From the NCBI GenBank assembly GCA_005887855.1, contig VBQB01000028.1, positions 1 through 13,691 of the forward strand: DNA of 13,691 nt, read 5' to 3'. The stretch comes from Verrucomicrobiota bacterium. GTDB taxonomy: Bacteria; Verrucomicrobiota; Verrucomicrobiae; Chthoniobacterales; UBA10450. Shown one piece after another: positions 6,636 through 12,824 of the stretch. The translations under genes and the position numbers were made by a program. Numbering within the stretch: the first letter of the stretch is position 1; each line of letters begins with the position of its first letter. Under the pieces are notes generated by a model, which was given only the letters and a program-made list of their open reading frames with translations, was not told the origin of the DNA and searched no databases.

Positions 6636-7573
6636 TGACTGAAAATCTTACTCGCCGTGAAGCCGGGCGGTTGATTACAGCCGGCGCCGCCGGTTTGGCT
6701 CTACCGATCGGTGCGTTACCTATGCGTGCAGCAACCGAATCATCAACGATGTTGACGCGTGCGATTCCTTCGTCCGGTGAGAAACTGCCCGTGATCGGAT
6801 TGGGAACGTGGCAAACGTTCGATGTCGATCTTGTGCCGGACAATCGGAAGCAATTGGAGGAAGTGCTTACCCTGTTCGTGAAGCTGGGTGGACGCGTGAT
6901 CGATACGTCGCCGATGTACGGACGCGCCGAGCAAGTGATCGGCGATCTCACGGCCGGGCTTGGAATTCAGGAGAAGCTTTTTCTCGCAACCAAAGTTTGG
7001 ACACGGGGCAAACAAAGTGGGATCGACTCGATGGAACGCTCGATGGCGCGGTTGCAAACAAAACGGATCGACCTGATGCAGGTCCACAACCTTGTCGATG
7101 TCGACACACATCTCGCTACGCTGCGTGAATGGAAGGCGCAAGGACACATCCGCTACATCGGGATCACGCATTACGAATCCGGCGCGTTTCCGGCTGTGGA
7201 GAAAATTCTCCAGCGCGAGAAGCTCGATTTCATTCAGATCAATTACTCGGTGATGGAACGCGAAGCGGAAGAGCGGGTTCTGCCGCTGGCCCAGGAGCGC
7301 GGGGTTGCAGTGATTGCCAATCGACCGTTTGGCGGCGGTGATCTATTCGAACGGGCGCGCGCGAAACAGTTGCCGGACTGGGCCGCTGAATTCGATTGCC
7401 GATCTTGGGCGCAGGTTTTTTTGAAATGGATCGTCGCGCATCCCGCTGTTACTTGCGCTATTCCGGCGACGAACAACCCGCGTCATCTCGAAGACAACAT
7501 GCAAGGGGGAATTGGCCGGCTTCCTGATCCAAAGGCACGCCAACGAATGGTCGAGGTCGTTTCTTCCTTCTAA
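6635..7573 (+). CDS. Tat-signal aldo/keto reductase
   Basis: 312 aa, ATG at 6635 overlapping the cupin stop. The N-terminus TRREAGRLITAGAAGLALPIGA is a twin-arginine signal ending near residue 33. The AKR barrel follows: GLGTWQTFD opens strand 1 and the catalytic tetrad is complete, with Asp90 and Tyr95 (DTSPMYG), Lys120 (LATKVW) and His151 (MQVHN). RYIGITHYESG and FIQINYSVMEREAE are standard AKR strands. AIPATNNPRHLEDNM near the C-terminus is the NADP(H)-binding segment. Such enzymes reduce carbonyls with NADPH, but the natural substrate is unknown. With the coupled cupin and the divergent Tat-signal epimerase it may form a small exported carbonyl or sugar module. NADPH supply outside the cytoplasm is a puzzle, shared with other Tat-tagged AKRs. 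Confidence 0.9.
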   Translation: MTENLTRREAGRLITAGAAGLALPIGALPMRAATESSTMLTRAIPSSGEKLPVIGLGTWQTFDVDLVPDNRKQLEEVLTLFVKLGGRVIDTSPMYGRAEQVIGDLTAGLGIQEKLFLATKVWTRGKQSGIDSMERSMARLQTKRIDLMQVHNLVDVDTHLATLREWKAQGHIRYIGITHYESGAFPAVEKILQREKLDFIQINYSVMEREAEERVLPLAQERGVAVIANRPFGGGDLFERARAKQLPDWAAEFDCRSWAQVFLKWIVAHPAVTCAIPATNNPRHLEDNMQGGIGRLPDPKARQRMVEVVSSF

Positions 7574-7582
7574 TCACTTCGT

Positions 7583-7598
7583 AATCGCTTCGGCGATT
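7583..7598 (+). terminator. UUCG-capped hairpin after the reductase gene
   Basis: AATCGC-TTCG-GCGATT is a perfect 6-bp stem with the very stable UUCG tetraloop, 10 bp after the stop codon. No T run follows, so it may be a Rho-type or stabilising 3' hairpin. Nothing else is recognised from 7599 to 7748, apart from a short CCGC/GCGG stem near 7710-7725. Confidence 0.4.
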
Positions 7599-7748
7599 GG
7601 GCAGTGGCCCGATCAGTTTCCAACCGAGTCTGAAATCTCCGTTTGAAGAATGCACCAAGCGGAAGCCGTGAAAAACTGAATTTAGTCAAAAAAAACCGAA
7701 AAAACCGCTTGCGGAGGCGGCCGATCTGCTCGATAGGACGCGCTCTTT

Positions 7749-8321
7749 ATGCGAAAAATCCTCCCCCTTACGATCATCACCACTCTCTGCTGCGTGGCGT
7801 TTTGTCCGCGCCAAGCCTCAGCTTTAAATATGTCGGCGCCGCCGAAGCCAGAACCTAAGCCGAAATTTGTTTACAACGATTCCTCCGGCAAAAAGCACTC
7901 GGTTGAAATTGTGGACAAATATCAACCGAAGAAGATTGTGCACCCGTTTGCCACGATTGATTCAAAAATCGATCCGAAGCTGCGCCGCGCAGCTACCATT
8001 GCCGAAGAACGCGCTCGTGCGCACTCGCATTCGCAGTGCTGGCGTTTTGTAAAAGAAGCGCTGGTTGCCGCGGGTGTGGTGAGCTCCCGACCGACAACGT
8101 TGTTGGCGAAGCAAGCCGGTCAGGAGCTCGTGAACAATTACGGGTTCAAGAAGGTCACGGTATCCGATCCGTACTCTGCGCCGGTTGGCGCGGTACTGGT
8201 CTATGGCGCTGGTCGCGCGGCCGGTCACGTCGAGATCAGGACGGTTGATGGCTTCGTGAGCGATTTCCGCTCGAAAACGCCGTCGCGCCGTCCGCTGATC
8301 GGCGTTTATACAAAGGCTTAG
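7749..8321 (+). CDS. Exported CHAP/NlpC-like protein of unknown function
   Basis: 190 aa from ATG 7749, with a weak AGGA 10 nt upstream. Residues 1-25 are a signal peptide (cleavage near ASA-LN), followed by a Pro/Lys linker (PPKPEPKPK) that suggests wall or periplasm association. The C-terminal half suggests a papain-like cell-wall amidase or peptidase fold: Cys97 in SQCWRFVKEAL at the start of a helix, then GAVLVYG, His160 in GHVEIRT, and Asp172 in FVSDF. That order (Cys, ~60 residues, His, then an acidic residue) is that of CHAP and NlpC/P60 domains, which cleave peptidoglycan peptides. I do not recognise the exact family, and the charge pattern is unlike typical members, so this is a fold-level guess. 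It converges on an exported 3D-domain gene at 8660-9124. Confidence 0.6.
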   Translation: MRKILPLTIITTLCCVAFCPRQASALNMSAPPKPEPKPKFVYNDSSGKKHSVEIVDKYQPKKIVHPFATIDSKIDPKLRRAATIAEERARAHSHSQCWRFVKEALVAAGVVSSRPTTLLAKQAGQELVNNYGFKKVTVSDPYSAPVGAVLVYGAGRAAGHVEIRTVDGFVSDFRSKTPSRRPLIGVYTKA

Positions 8322-8322
8322 G

Positions 8323-8381
8323 CCTGTAGCTGCGGTTGTTAACTGCGGTGGCCGCAAGTCCGCGATAGCGGCTACGACAGG
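8323..8381. repeat. Palindromic element after the CHAP-like gene
   Basis: The ends CCTGTAGC and GCTACGACAGG are inverted repeats with a 3-nt bulge. TGCGG-TGG-CCGCA at 8344-8356 is an inner hairpin. The element starts 2 bp after the stop codon, so it may also end or stabilise that transcript. It resembles the TGTAGCGGC...GCCGCTACA element at 11721-11777, and both may belong to one family. Confidence 0.55.
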
Positions 8382-8398
8382 CGCGCTTACGCAAAGGG

Positions 8399-8500
8399 GT
8401 AAAACGTATTTGTGTCGGCGTCCGCCGCCCGAGACTTCGAGATTGGCCGAGAGGCCATGGAGAAATAGCTTGCGCCCACCGCGCCGATGAGTTCTTACGG
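8399..8500 (-). pseudogene. Degraded OsmC-family gene fragment
   Basis: On the minus strand, from about 8500 down, one frame reads RP-stop-ELIGAVGASYFSMA. A one-base gap near 8455 is followed by LSANLEVSG in a second frame, then TPTQIRFTP in a third. This tracks OsmC: the intact copy at 2903-3328 has NPEELIGAAEAGCFSMAL, and TPTQIRTTA-like sequence is common in the family. The nucleotides align too (GAACTCATCGGCGCGG against GAACTTATCGGCGCGG). GAA has become TAA, and the first redox Cys is now Tyr. Only ~33 codons remain, with neither end. The sequence differs enough from the local osmC to be an old paralogue remnant rather than a recent copy. From 8501 to 8659 nothing is recognised. Confidence 0.55.
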
Positions 8501-8659
8501 GCGCGCAATCAGCCGGAGACACCGGGCGTGCAGGAGGCTACGTTCTGCGCCTGGCGTATTGCAAAAATAGATTTGGCGACGGCGACATCGGCACGGTCCA
8601 GTGAGGATTCAAACCTTGCTGGAAATCATTCCATCCTTCCCCAACTTGTCGTGGCGCTG

Positions 8660-9124
8660 CTAGCAATAATCGTCGGCGACGACCTTGGATTTTTTTGCGG
8701 CTACGAGCTTGGTAGCCCGATTGGTGCCGGACGTCAGAATTCGCACCGTCATGAAATGTGGGTGCGCTTTTACCCAGGCGAGCGCCTTTTGTTTGGTGTC
8801 AAAAAAACGATCGATGACGATGGCATTGCGCTCAGCCGAATTTCGTCCGCACGAGCGCGCAGCTTTGCGATTGACCACATCCGGTCCGGTGTCTACGGCC
8901 ACACACGCCCCATCGGGAAAGACAACTTTGCTGCCATAGGGAATTTTCTTTGGATCGACGGCACAATGCCCGTCGCGCAGCCGTGCGCCGTTCCAAGATG
9001 CATGCTCTCCCGAACCTTCGCCATGCCAGTAAACTGTGATGCGTGCGAACGCTGAGTGCTCGCCGGCCAACGCTTGGCACGCGAAAAGCAACACGAACCC
9101 GACTGCTGTAATTAACCCCATCAT
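8660..9124 (-). CDS. Exported 3D-domain protein (double-psi barrel, MltA/YabE-like)
   Basis: 154 aa from ATG 9124-9122, with GGAG 6 nt upstream. A second in-frame ATG follows at once. Residues 1-20 are a signal peptide (VGFVLLFACQALA). The middle matches the 3D domain, named for three conserved aspartates: Asp57 in CAVDPKKIPYGSKV, Asp78 in VAVDTGPDVVNRKAA, Asp105 in IVIDRFFD. The domain forms the double-psi beta-barrel catalytic core of lytic transglycosylases such as MltA and of resuscitation-type wall hydrolases. The C-terminal ~45 residues are basic with a final Cys, and contain an ordinary helix (TKQKALAWVKAH). Three cysteines (54, 74, 92) could make disulfides after export. A role in peptidoglycan turnover is likely but unproven. 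It converges on the candidate hydrolase at 7749-8321, with repeats and an OsmC relic between. Confidence 0.75.
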   Translation of the reverse strand: MMGLITAVGFVLLFACQALAGEHSAFARITVYWHGEGSGEHASWNGARLRDGHCAVDPKKIPYGSKVVFPDGACVAVDTGPDVVNRKAARSCGRNSAERNAIVIDRFFDTKQKALAWVKAHPHFMTVRILTSGTNRATKLVAAKKSKVVADDYC

Positions 9125-9200
9125 ACTTTTCTCCGGTTATTCCGGGCGGCGGAAATCCGGTCACATCCAAATAGGGTCAGGGGAAAGTGTGAGCAATGGT

Positions 9201-9262
9201 CTCTGTCTAAAATTCGTAACTGCGTCGCCGTTTGGTTCTCGCCGAAGACGAATTTCTGAGAG
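9201..9262. repeat. Imperfect inverted repeat between GT39 and 3D-domain genes
   Basis: AAATTCGT (9210-9217) pairs with ACGAATTT (9248-9255), and the stem extends to flanking CTCT/AGAG with a small bulge. It lies in the 269-bp gap (9125-9393) downstream of the GT39 stop and upstream of the 3D-domain gene. It may end the GT39 transcript or be regulatory. No other gene or site is seen in this gap. Confidence 0.4.
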
Positions 9263-9393
9263 AACGTTGTTGAAACAGGCGCGGATGATCGATTAAACAG
9301 GCTTACGCGCGCTCGAAAGGGCGTTTACGGCACCAAGGTTACGCAAAGGCAAGCGGCAGCCTTCTCAAGTGCGGAGCCCAAATTTGCTTTTCG

Positions 9394-10869
9394 TTACATC
9401 CAGGTTTTTAGATTGGGCCAGAGTTTCTTGAGACCACCTTTGAGATTACGGCAAAGGAAAATGTGGTTTCGCTGTTCCCACGGCATCGCCCAAGGACTGG
9501 ACTCCATGGGTCCAAGATCTTCCACTGATTCAAATTGTTCACGTTCGTCATCCGCGCGGTCATCGAGCACGAGCACTACATCGCCCGTGTAATCACGCGG
9601 GCCCCAGACGAAATAATTCTGGTGCCCGGAAATCGCCGGCGGCAGTCCGTATTTGGGTCCGAAGAAATCGATTGCACCGGCTTGACCATAGTTTTGGCAG
9701 AAGATCGCGGCGCGTTTCTGATCATAGGACGGCAGGCTATGATAAGCGCGTGCCACTGAGCGCGCCATCTCTTTCCAGCCGAACCGGTCGGCAAAATGTT
9801 GCGGTAACGCGGCTGTGTACGCGATAGGAGTAAGGAGTGTACCTATTACGATAACGGCGCTGAGCAACGCCGGTTTCAGCCACCGCAATCGAGCGGCGAA
9901 TAAACGCTCGGCAGCAACGCCGCCAGCGGCGAAGAGCATGGGATAAGCGGGCGCGAGGTAGTAATGTTTGCCGTGCATAACGATGAACTCGGCCAGAGTG
10001 ACCAGATACGCGATGGCGAGTGCGCAGTAGCGACGTCCGTCATGGGAGGCAAACAGCCAGATGAGCCCGCCAAGCCAGAGCGGGAGCGTGGCTGGATTCA
10101 TGATGAGGATTTGCGGCGCGATAAATTGCGCGGGAGTGAGCACCACGTTTTTGTGGCTGTGCGCAATGTTGCTTAGCAACTCATAGGTGGCCCAGTGATG
10201 CCGTACTTGCCAGAAAATGTTCGGCAACGCGATGGCGAAGGCGATAAGGCCGCCCAACCAAATCCATTTCTTACTAAAATGGCGTCGTTCGGGGGTGAGC
10301 AACAACGCGACAAGAATACCTGCGCCAAAAAAGACAGTTGAATGTTTGTTCTCGACGCCGAGGCCGGCGAGCACGCCGAACAAGAGCCAAAGGTGCGGCG
10401 AACCACCATTGATGATGCGCACCAGCAAATAGATGCATCCCATCCAGAAAAGCGGCTCAAACGCGTTCATGGAAAAGAAATTGCCATTCGCCAGAAACAC
10501 GACCGCGAAAAGCGAAGCCGTACAGCCGAGCGCGACAGCCCAACGACGTCCGCCTAACTCGCGCGTGATTACGCCCGTGAGTGCGACTGTTCCCGCGCCC
10601 GCGAGGGCTGGAAGCAAGCGGATCGCAAAAAGCGAATCGCCGAACAGCACTCGGCTCAGCCGAATAAGCAACGCGGACAACGGCGGAAGATCGACATAAC
10701 CGAAGTCGAGATGTTGCCCGCAAGCCATGTAATAGAGCTCATCGCGAAAGTAGCCATAACCGCGGTTCGTGAGCAGGTGGATGAGGAGCGCAGCTGCGCT
10801 AAACCAAATGATCAGGGCTCGCTCGCTGGACAGCCGTTGGGGTGTTGGTTCGACAGCCGCGATTGGCAT
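9394..10869 (-). CDS. GT39-family membrane glycosyltransferase (PMT/ArnT-like)
   Basis: 491 aa, intact, ATG 10869-10867. A hydrophobic protein with about 10-11 membrane helices after a short hydrophilic N-terminus. The first periplasmic loop has the family motif GYFRDELYYMACGQHLDFGY with the acidic pair Asp43-Glu44, the catalytic site in PMT/ArnT enzymes, followed by VDLPPLSALLIRLSR. EPLFWMGC and VENKHST are further typical positions. The last ~130 residues form a soluble extracytoplasmic domain (DRFGWKEMARSVARAYHSLP and onward) as in many bacterial GT39 proteins. These enzymes move a sugar from a polyprenyl-phosphate donor to a lipid, protein or glycan outside the inner membrane. The acceptor cannot be inferred. 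There is no Shine-Dalgarno. A TAATAT lies 6 nt before ATG, so the transcript may be leaderless. Divergent from the sulfotransferase gene, 80 bp away. Confidence 0.85.
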   Translation of the reverse strand: MPIAAVEPTPQRLSSERALIIWFSAAALLIHLLTNRGYGYFRDELYYMACGQHLDFGYVDLPPLSALLIRLSRVLFGDSLFAIRLLPALAGAGTVALTGVITRELGGRRWAVALGCTASLFAVVFLANGNFFSMNAFEPLFWMGCIYLLVRIINGGSPHLWLLFGVLAGLGVENKHSTVFFGAGILVALLLTPERRHFSKKWIWLGGLIAFAIALPNIFWQVRHHWATYELLSNIAHSHKNVVLTPAQFIAPQILIMNPATLPLWLGGLIWLFASHDGRRYCALAIAYLVTLAEFIVMHGKHYYLAPAYPMLFAAGGVAAERLFAARLRWLKPALLSAVIVIGTLLTPIAYTAALPQHFADRFGWKEMARSVARAYHSLPSYDQKRAAIFCQNYGQAGAIDFFGPKYGLPPAISGHQNYFVWGPRDYTGDVVLVLDDRADDEREQFESVEDLGPMESSPWAMPWEQRNHIFLCRNLKGGLKKLWPNLKTWM

Positions 10870-10875
10870 GCCGCA

Positions 10876-10881
10876 ATATTA
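10876..10881 (-). promoter_or_regulatory. -10-like TAATAT 6 nt before GT39 ATG
   Basis: The minus strand reads TAATAT with a 6-nt spacer to the ATG, and there is no Shine-Dalgarno. Transcription would start at or very near the start codon. No -35 is recognised. Confidence 0.4.
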
Positions 10882-10935
10882 GGCGCAAACCGTCCTCGCA
10901 TTGCAAATTTCATCTCGCGATCATCGCGCCCGCGT

Positions 10936-10941
10936 TACAAT
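10936..10941 (+). promoter_or_regulatory. -10 box TACAAT 8 nt before sulfotransferase ATG
   Basis: TACAAT (5 of 6 to consensus) with the spacer CTTTGTGG to the ATG at 10950. There is no Shine-Dalgarno, so a leaderless mRNA is likely if this box is real. No convincing -35 at 16-18 bp. Confidence 0.45.
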
Positions 10942-10949
10942 CTTTGTGG

Positions 10950-11687
10950 ATGCCGAACTCCAAGGCTGTCCAGATCGCGATGTGGTCGGGTCCGCGGAAC
11001 ATCTCGACCGCGATGATGCGCGCCTGGGGAAATCGGTCGGATACCTTTGTGGTCGATGAGCCGTTTTACGCCTTTTATCTAAACACGACGGGGAAAAAAC
11101 ATCCGGGCGCAAAAGAGATAATCGCGAGCGGCGAAACCGATTGGCGGAAAGTAGTCGCACAACTCACGAAACACGCTCCAAACAGCAAACGTATTTTTTA
11201 TCAGAAACAGATGACGCATCATCTGTTGCCGGGCGTGGATCGACAATGGCTTGGCCGAGTGACGAACTGCTTTCTGATTCGCGATCCGCGCGAGGTGATC
11301 ATGTCGTATATCAAAAAACAAGGCCACCCAACGTTGGAAGATCTCGGATTCGTGCAACAAGCGGAGATTTTCGACTGGGTACGCGCGCACACGAGAGCGA
11401 CCCCACCGGTCATTGATGCGCGCGATGTACTGGAAAATCCAAAGAGAATCTTGGAACTATTATGCGATGCGGTTGGCGTCGAGTTTAGGGAATCGATGTT
11501 TTCGTGGCCGCCTGGCTTGCGCGAGACCGATGGCATTTGGGCAAAGCATTGGTATGGCGAAGTTGCAAAATCGGCATCGTTCCAGCCGTATCGAACAAAG
11601 AACGATCAAGTGCCGGAGCTCCTACGCGGAATTCACGATCGCTGTCGCGAATGTTACGAACGGCTTTATGAATATCGCCTGCATTGA
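10950..11687 (+). CDS. Sulfotransferase-like P-loop protein, partner of class IV fold
   Basis: 245 aa. ATG 10950 is chosen because homology begins at once (VQIAMWSGPRNIST); the frame upstream to 10842 overlaps the GT39 gene. The 5'-phosphosulfate-type loop is WSGPRNIST (residues 12-20). DEPFYAFYLNTTG (36-48) and LPGVDRQW (93-100) follow. FLIRDPREVIMSY (108-120) resembles the 3'-phosphate-binding motif. TPPVIDARDVLENP and LLCDAVGVEF match the same family. DGIWAKHWYGEVAKSASF is a conserved C-terminal block. True sulfotransferases use PAPS; whether this one does is unknown. I recall the N-terminal half of plant BCAT-like proteins as having the same blocks in the same order, and the plant C-terminal half matches the next gene. 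The gap to that gene is 178 bp of repeats, so they may be one operon split by insertions. Confidence 0.8.
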   Translation: MPNSKAVQIAMWSGPRNISTAMMRAWGNRSDTFVVDEPFYAFYLNTTGKKHPGAKEIIASGETDWRKVVAQLTKHAPNSKRIFYQKQMTHHLLPGVDRQWLGRVTNCFLIRDPREVIMSYIKKQGHPTLEDLGFVQQAEIFDWVRAHTRATPPVIDARDVLENPKRILELLCDAVGVEFRESMFSWPPGLRETDGIWAKHWYGEVAKSASFQPYRTKNDQVPELLRGIHDRCRECYERLYEYRLH

Positions 11688-11691
11688 CCTG

Positions 11692-11814
11692 AACCGCGGA
11701 TGCCGCGGAAGCCGCTGATGTGTAGCGGCGCTCTACGAGCGTCGAAATTAATGCGATGGTCCTAGAGGGCCGCTACAATAAAATGATCCGTTTAAGTCCG
11801 CTTAATCCGCGGTT
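11692..11814. repeat. Nested palindromic repeats between the paired genes
   Basis: The outer arms AACCGCGGAT (11692-11701) and ATCCGCGGTT (11805-11814) are perfect inverted repeats. Inside, TGTAGCGGC (11721-11729) and GCCGCTACA (11769-11777) form a second perfect pair of a different family, itself containing CGCTC-TAC-GAGCG. The layout suggests one element landed inside another. It fills most of the gap between the sulfotransferase-like and aminotransferase-like genes. No terminator T run is seen. Confidence 0.65.
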
Positions 11815-11831
11815 AATAACTTGATCCGATC

Positions 11832-11858
11832 ACGAGCAAGAGCATGAGCAAGAGTAAG
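11832..11858 (+). repeat. Purine-rich GAGCAAGAGCATGAGCAAGAG tandem repeat
   Basis: A GAGCAAGAGCAT-type unit is repeated imperfectly just upstream of ATG 11866. It may supply the ribosome-binding purine stretch (GAGCAAGAG), since no better Shine-Dalgarno is present. Confidence 0.45.
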
Positions 11859-11865
11859 AATTTTT

Positions 11866-12768
11866 ATGCTCCAGCAATTTAACGAGAAGAACCGCGACCT
11901 GATCGTAAACATCAACGGCCGCCTGGTGCATCGCGACGAGGCCGGGATCAGTCCGTTCGACTCGGCTGTCCAAGGCGGTGACGCGGTCTGGGAAGGCTTG
12001 CGCTTATATGACGGTCGGATTTTCAAACTCTACGAACATCTCGACCGACTGCATCGCTCCGCGGACGCTTTGTCGTTTCCGGAAATTCCATCCCGCGAAA
12101 AAATCATCGAAGAAATCAAACGGACGCTCTCCGCCAACAAAATGCGTGACGGCGTCCACATTCGCTTAACGCTTACGCGTGGGTTAAAGATCACTTCCGG
12201 AATGGATCCGCGGCTGAATCAAAGCGGACCCACCTTGATCGTGCTCGCCGAACATAAAGCTCCAGTTTATGCCAAAACCGGTCTGACTTTGATCACGAGC
12301 AAAGTTCGTAGGCCTTCGCGGGAGATTCTTGACCCAAGAATTCATCATGCGAACTTGCTCAATTCGATTTTGGCCAAGATCGAAGCGAACAACTCCGGGG
12401 CGGACGATGCGCTCATGCTGGATACGCGCGGCTTTGTTGCGGAGACCAACGCGACGCATGTGTTCATCGTGCGCAACGGCGAGCTGGCTACCAGCCGAGT
12501 CGTGGCCTGTCCGGAAGGAATCACGCGCGCGAGCGTGATTGAAATTTGTGCTGCGGAAAAAATTCCGTGGAAAGAAACCGATCTGACGCTTGATGACGTT
12601 TACCGCGCCGAGGAAATGTTTTGCACGGGAACCATGGGGGAACTCGCAGCTGTTACCAAGGTCGACAATCGCATTATCGGCGATGGAAAAGTCGGCCCGA
12701 TGACAAAACGTTTGAGCGCACTTTATGGCCAACGCACCGCCACTGAAGGCGTGCAGGTCGTTGATTAA
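11866..12768 (+). CDS. Class IV aminotransferase-fold protein lacking the PLP lysine
   Basis: 300 aa, ATG 11866. The fold is that of branched-chain/D-amino-acid aminotransferases: DSAVQGGDAVWEGLRLYDG (about 34-52), KLYEHLDRLH, LTRG at 103-106, DALMLDTRGFVAETNATHVF with Glu193 (the residue that contacts the pyridine nitrogen), and CTGTMGE at 253-259 that binds the PLP phosphate. The Schiff-base lysine position (VKSLNYLNNILAKIEA in ordinary family members, as I recall) reads RIHHANLLNSILAKIEA, so Lys is replaced by His160 (codon 12343-12345, CAT). So it should hold PLP poorly or act without transamination. I recall IHHNNLLNNILAKIE in plant BCAT-like proteins, which suggests a conserved lysine-less subfamily. 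It should not be called IlvE. Its neighbour at 10950 matches the other half of those plant proteins. Function unknown. Confidence 0.85.
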   Translation: MLQQFNEKNRDLIVNINGRLVHRDEAGISPFDSAVQGGDAVWEGLRLYDGRIFKLYEHLDRLHRSADALSFPEIPSREKIIEEIKRTLSANKMRDGVHIRLTLTRGLKITSGMDPRLNQSGPTLIVLAEHKAPVYAKTGLTLITSKVRRPSREILDPRIHHANLLNSILAKIEANNSGADDALMLDTRGFVAETNATHVFIVRNGELATSRVVACPEGITRASVIEICAAEKIPWKETDLTLDDVYRAEEMFCTGTMGELAAVTKVDNRIIGDGKVGPMTKRLSALYGQRTATEGVQVVD

Positions 12769-12824
12769 TATACGTCAGACTGACCGAGAACATGCCGACA
12801 AATCGCATGCTCGTCCGCTCAACA

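Noticed and set aside
8528..9055. Open frame of 175 codons on the + strand
   Set aside because: It lies opposite the 3D-domain gene, which has a signal peptide, Shine-Dalgarno and three motif aspartates. The + frame has none of these.
8387..9350. Shared TTACGCAAAGG at about 8388 and 9341 as a possible att or direct-repeat pair of a small mobile island
   Set aside because: Only 11 bases, unequal flanks, no integrase, and the enclosed genes look ordinary for the genome.
10842..10949. Longer N-terminus of the sulfotransferase-like protein
   Set aside because: The first 36 codons overlap the divergent GT39 gene and show no family sequence. Homology starts right after ATG 10950.
11866..12768. 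Calling this gene ilvE (branched-chain aminotransferase)
   Set aside because: The Schiff-base lysine is His160, and the protein matches the BCAT-like subgroup rather than IlvE.
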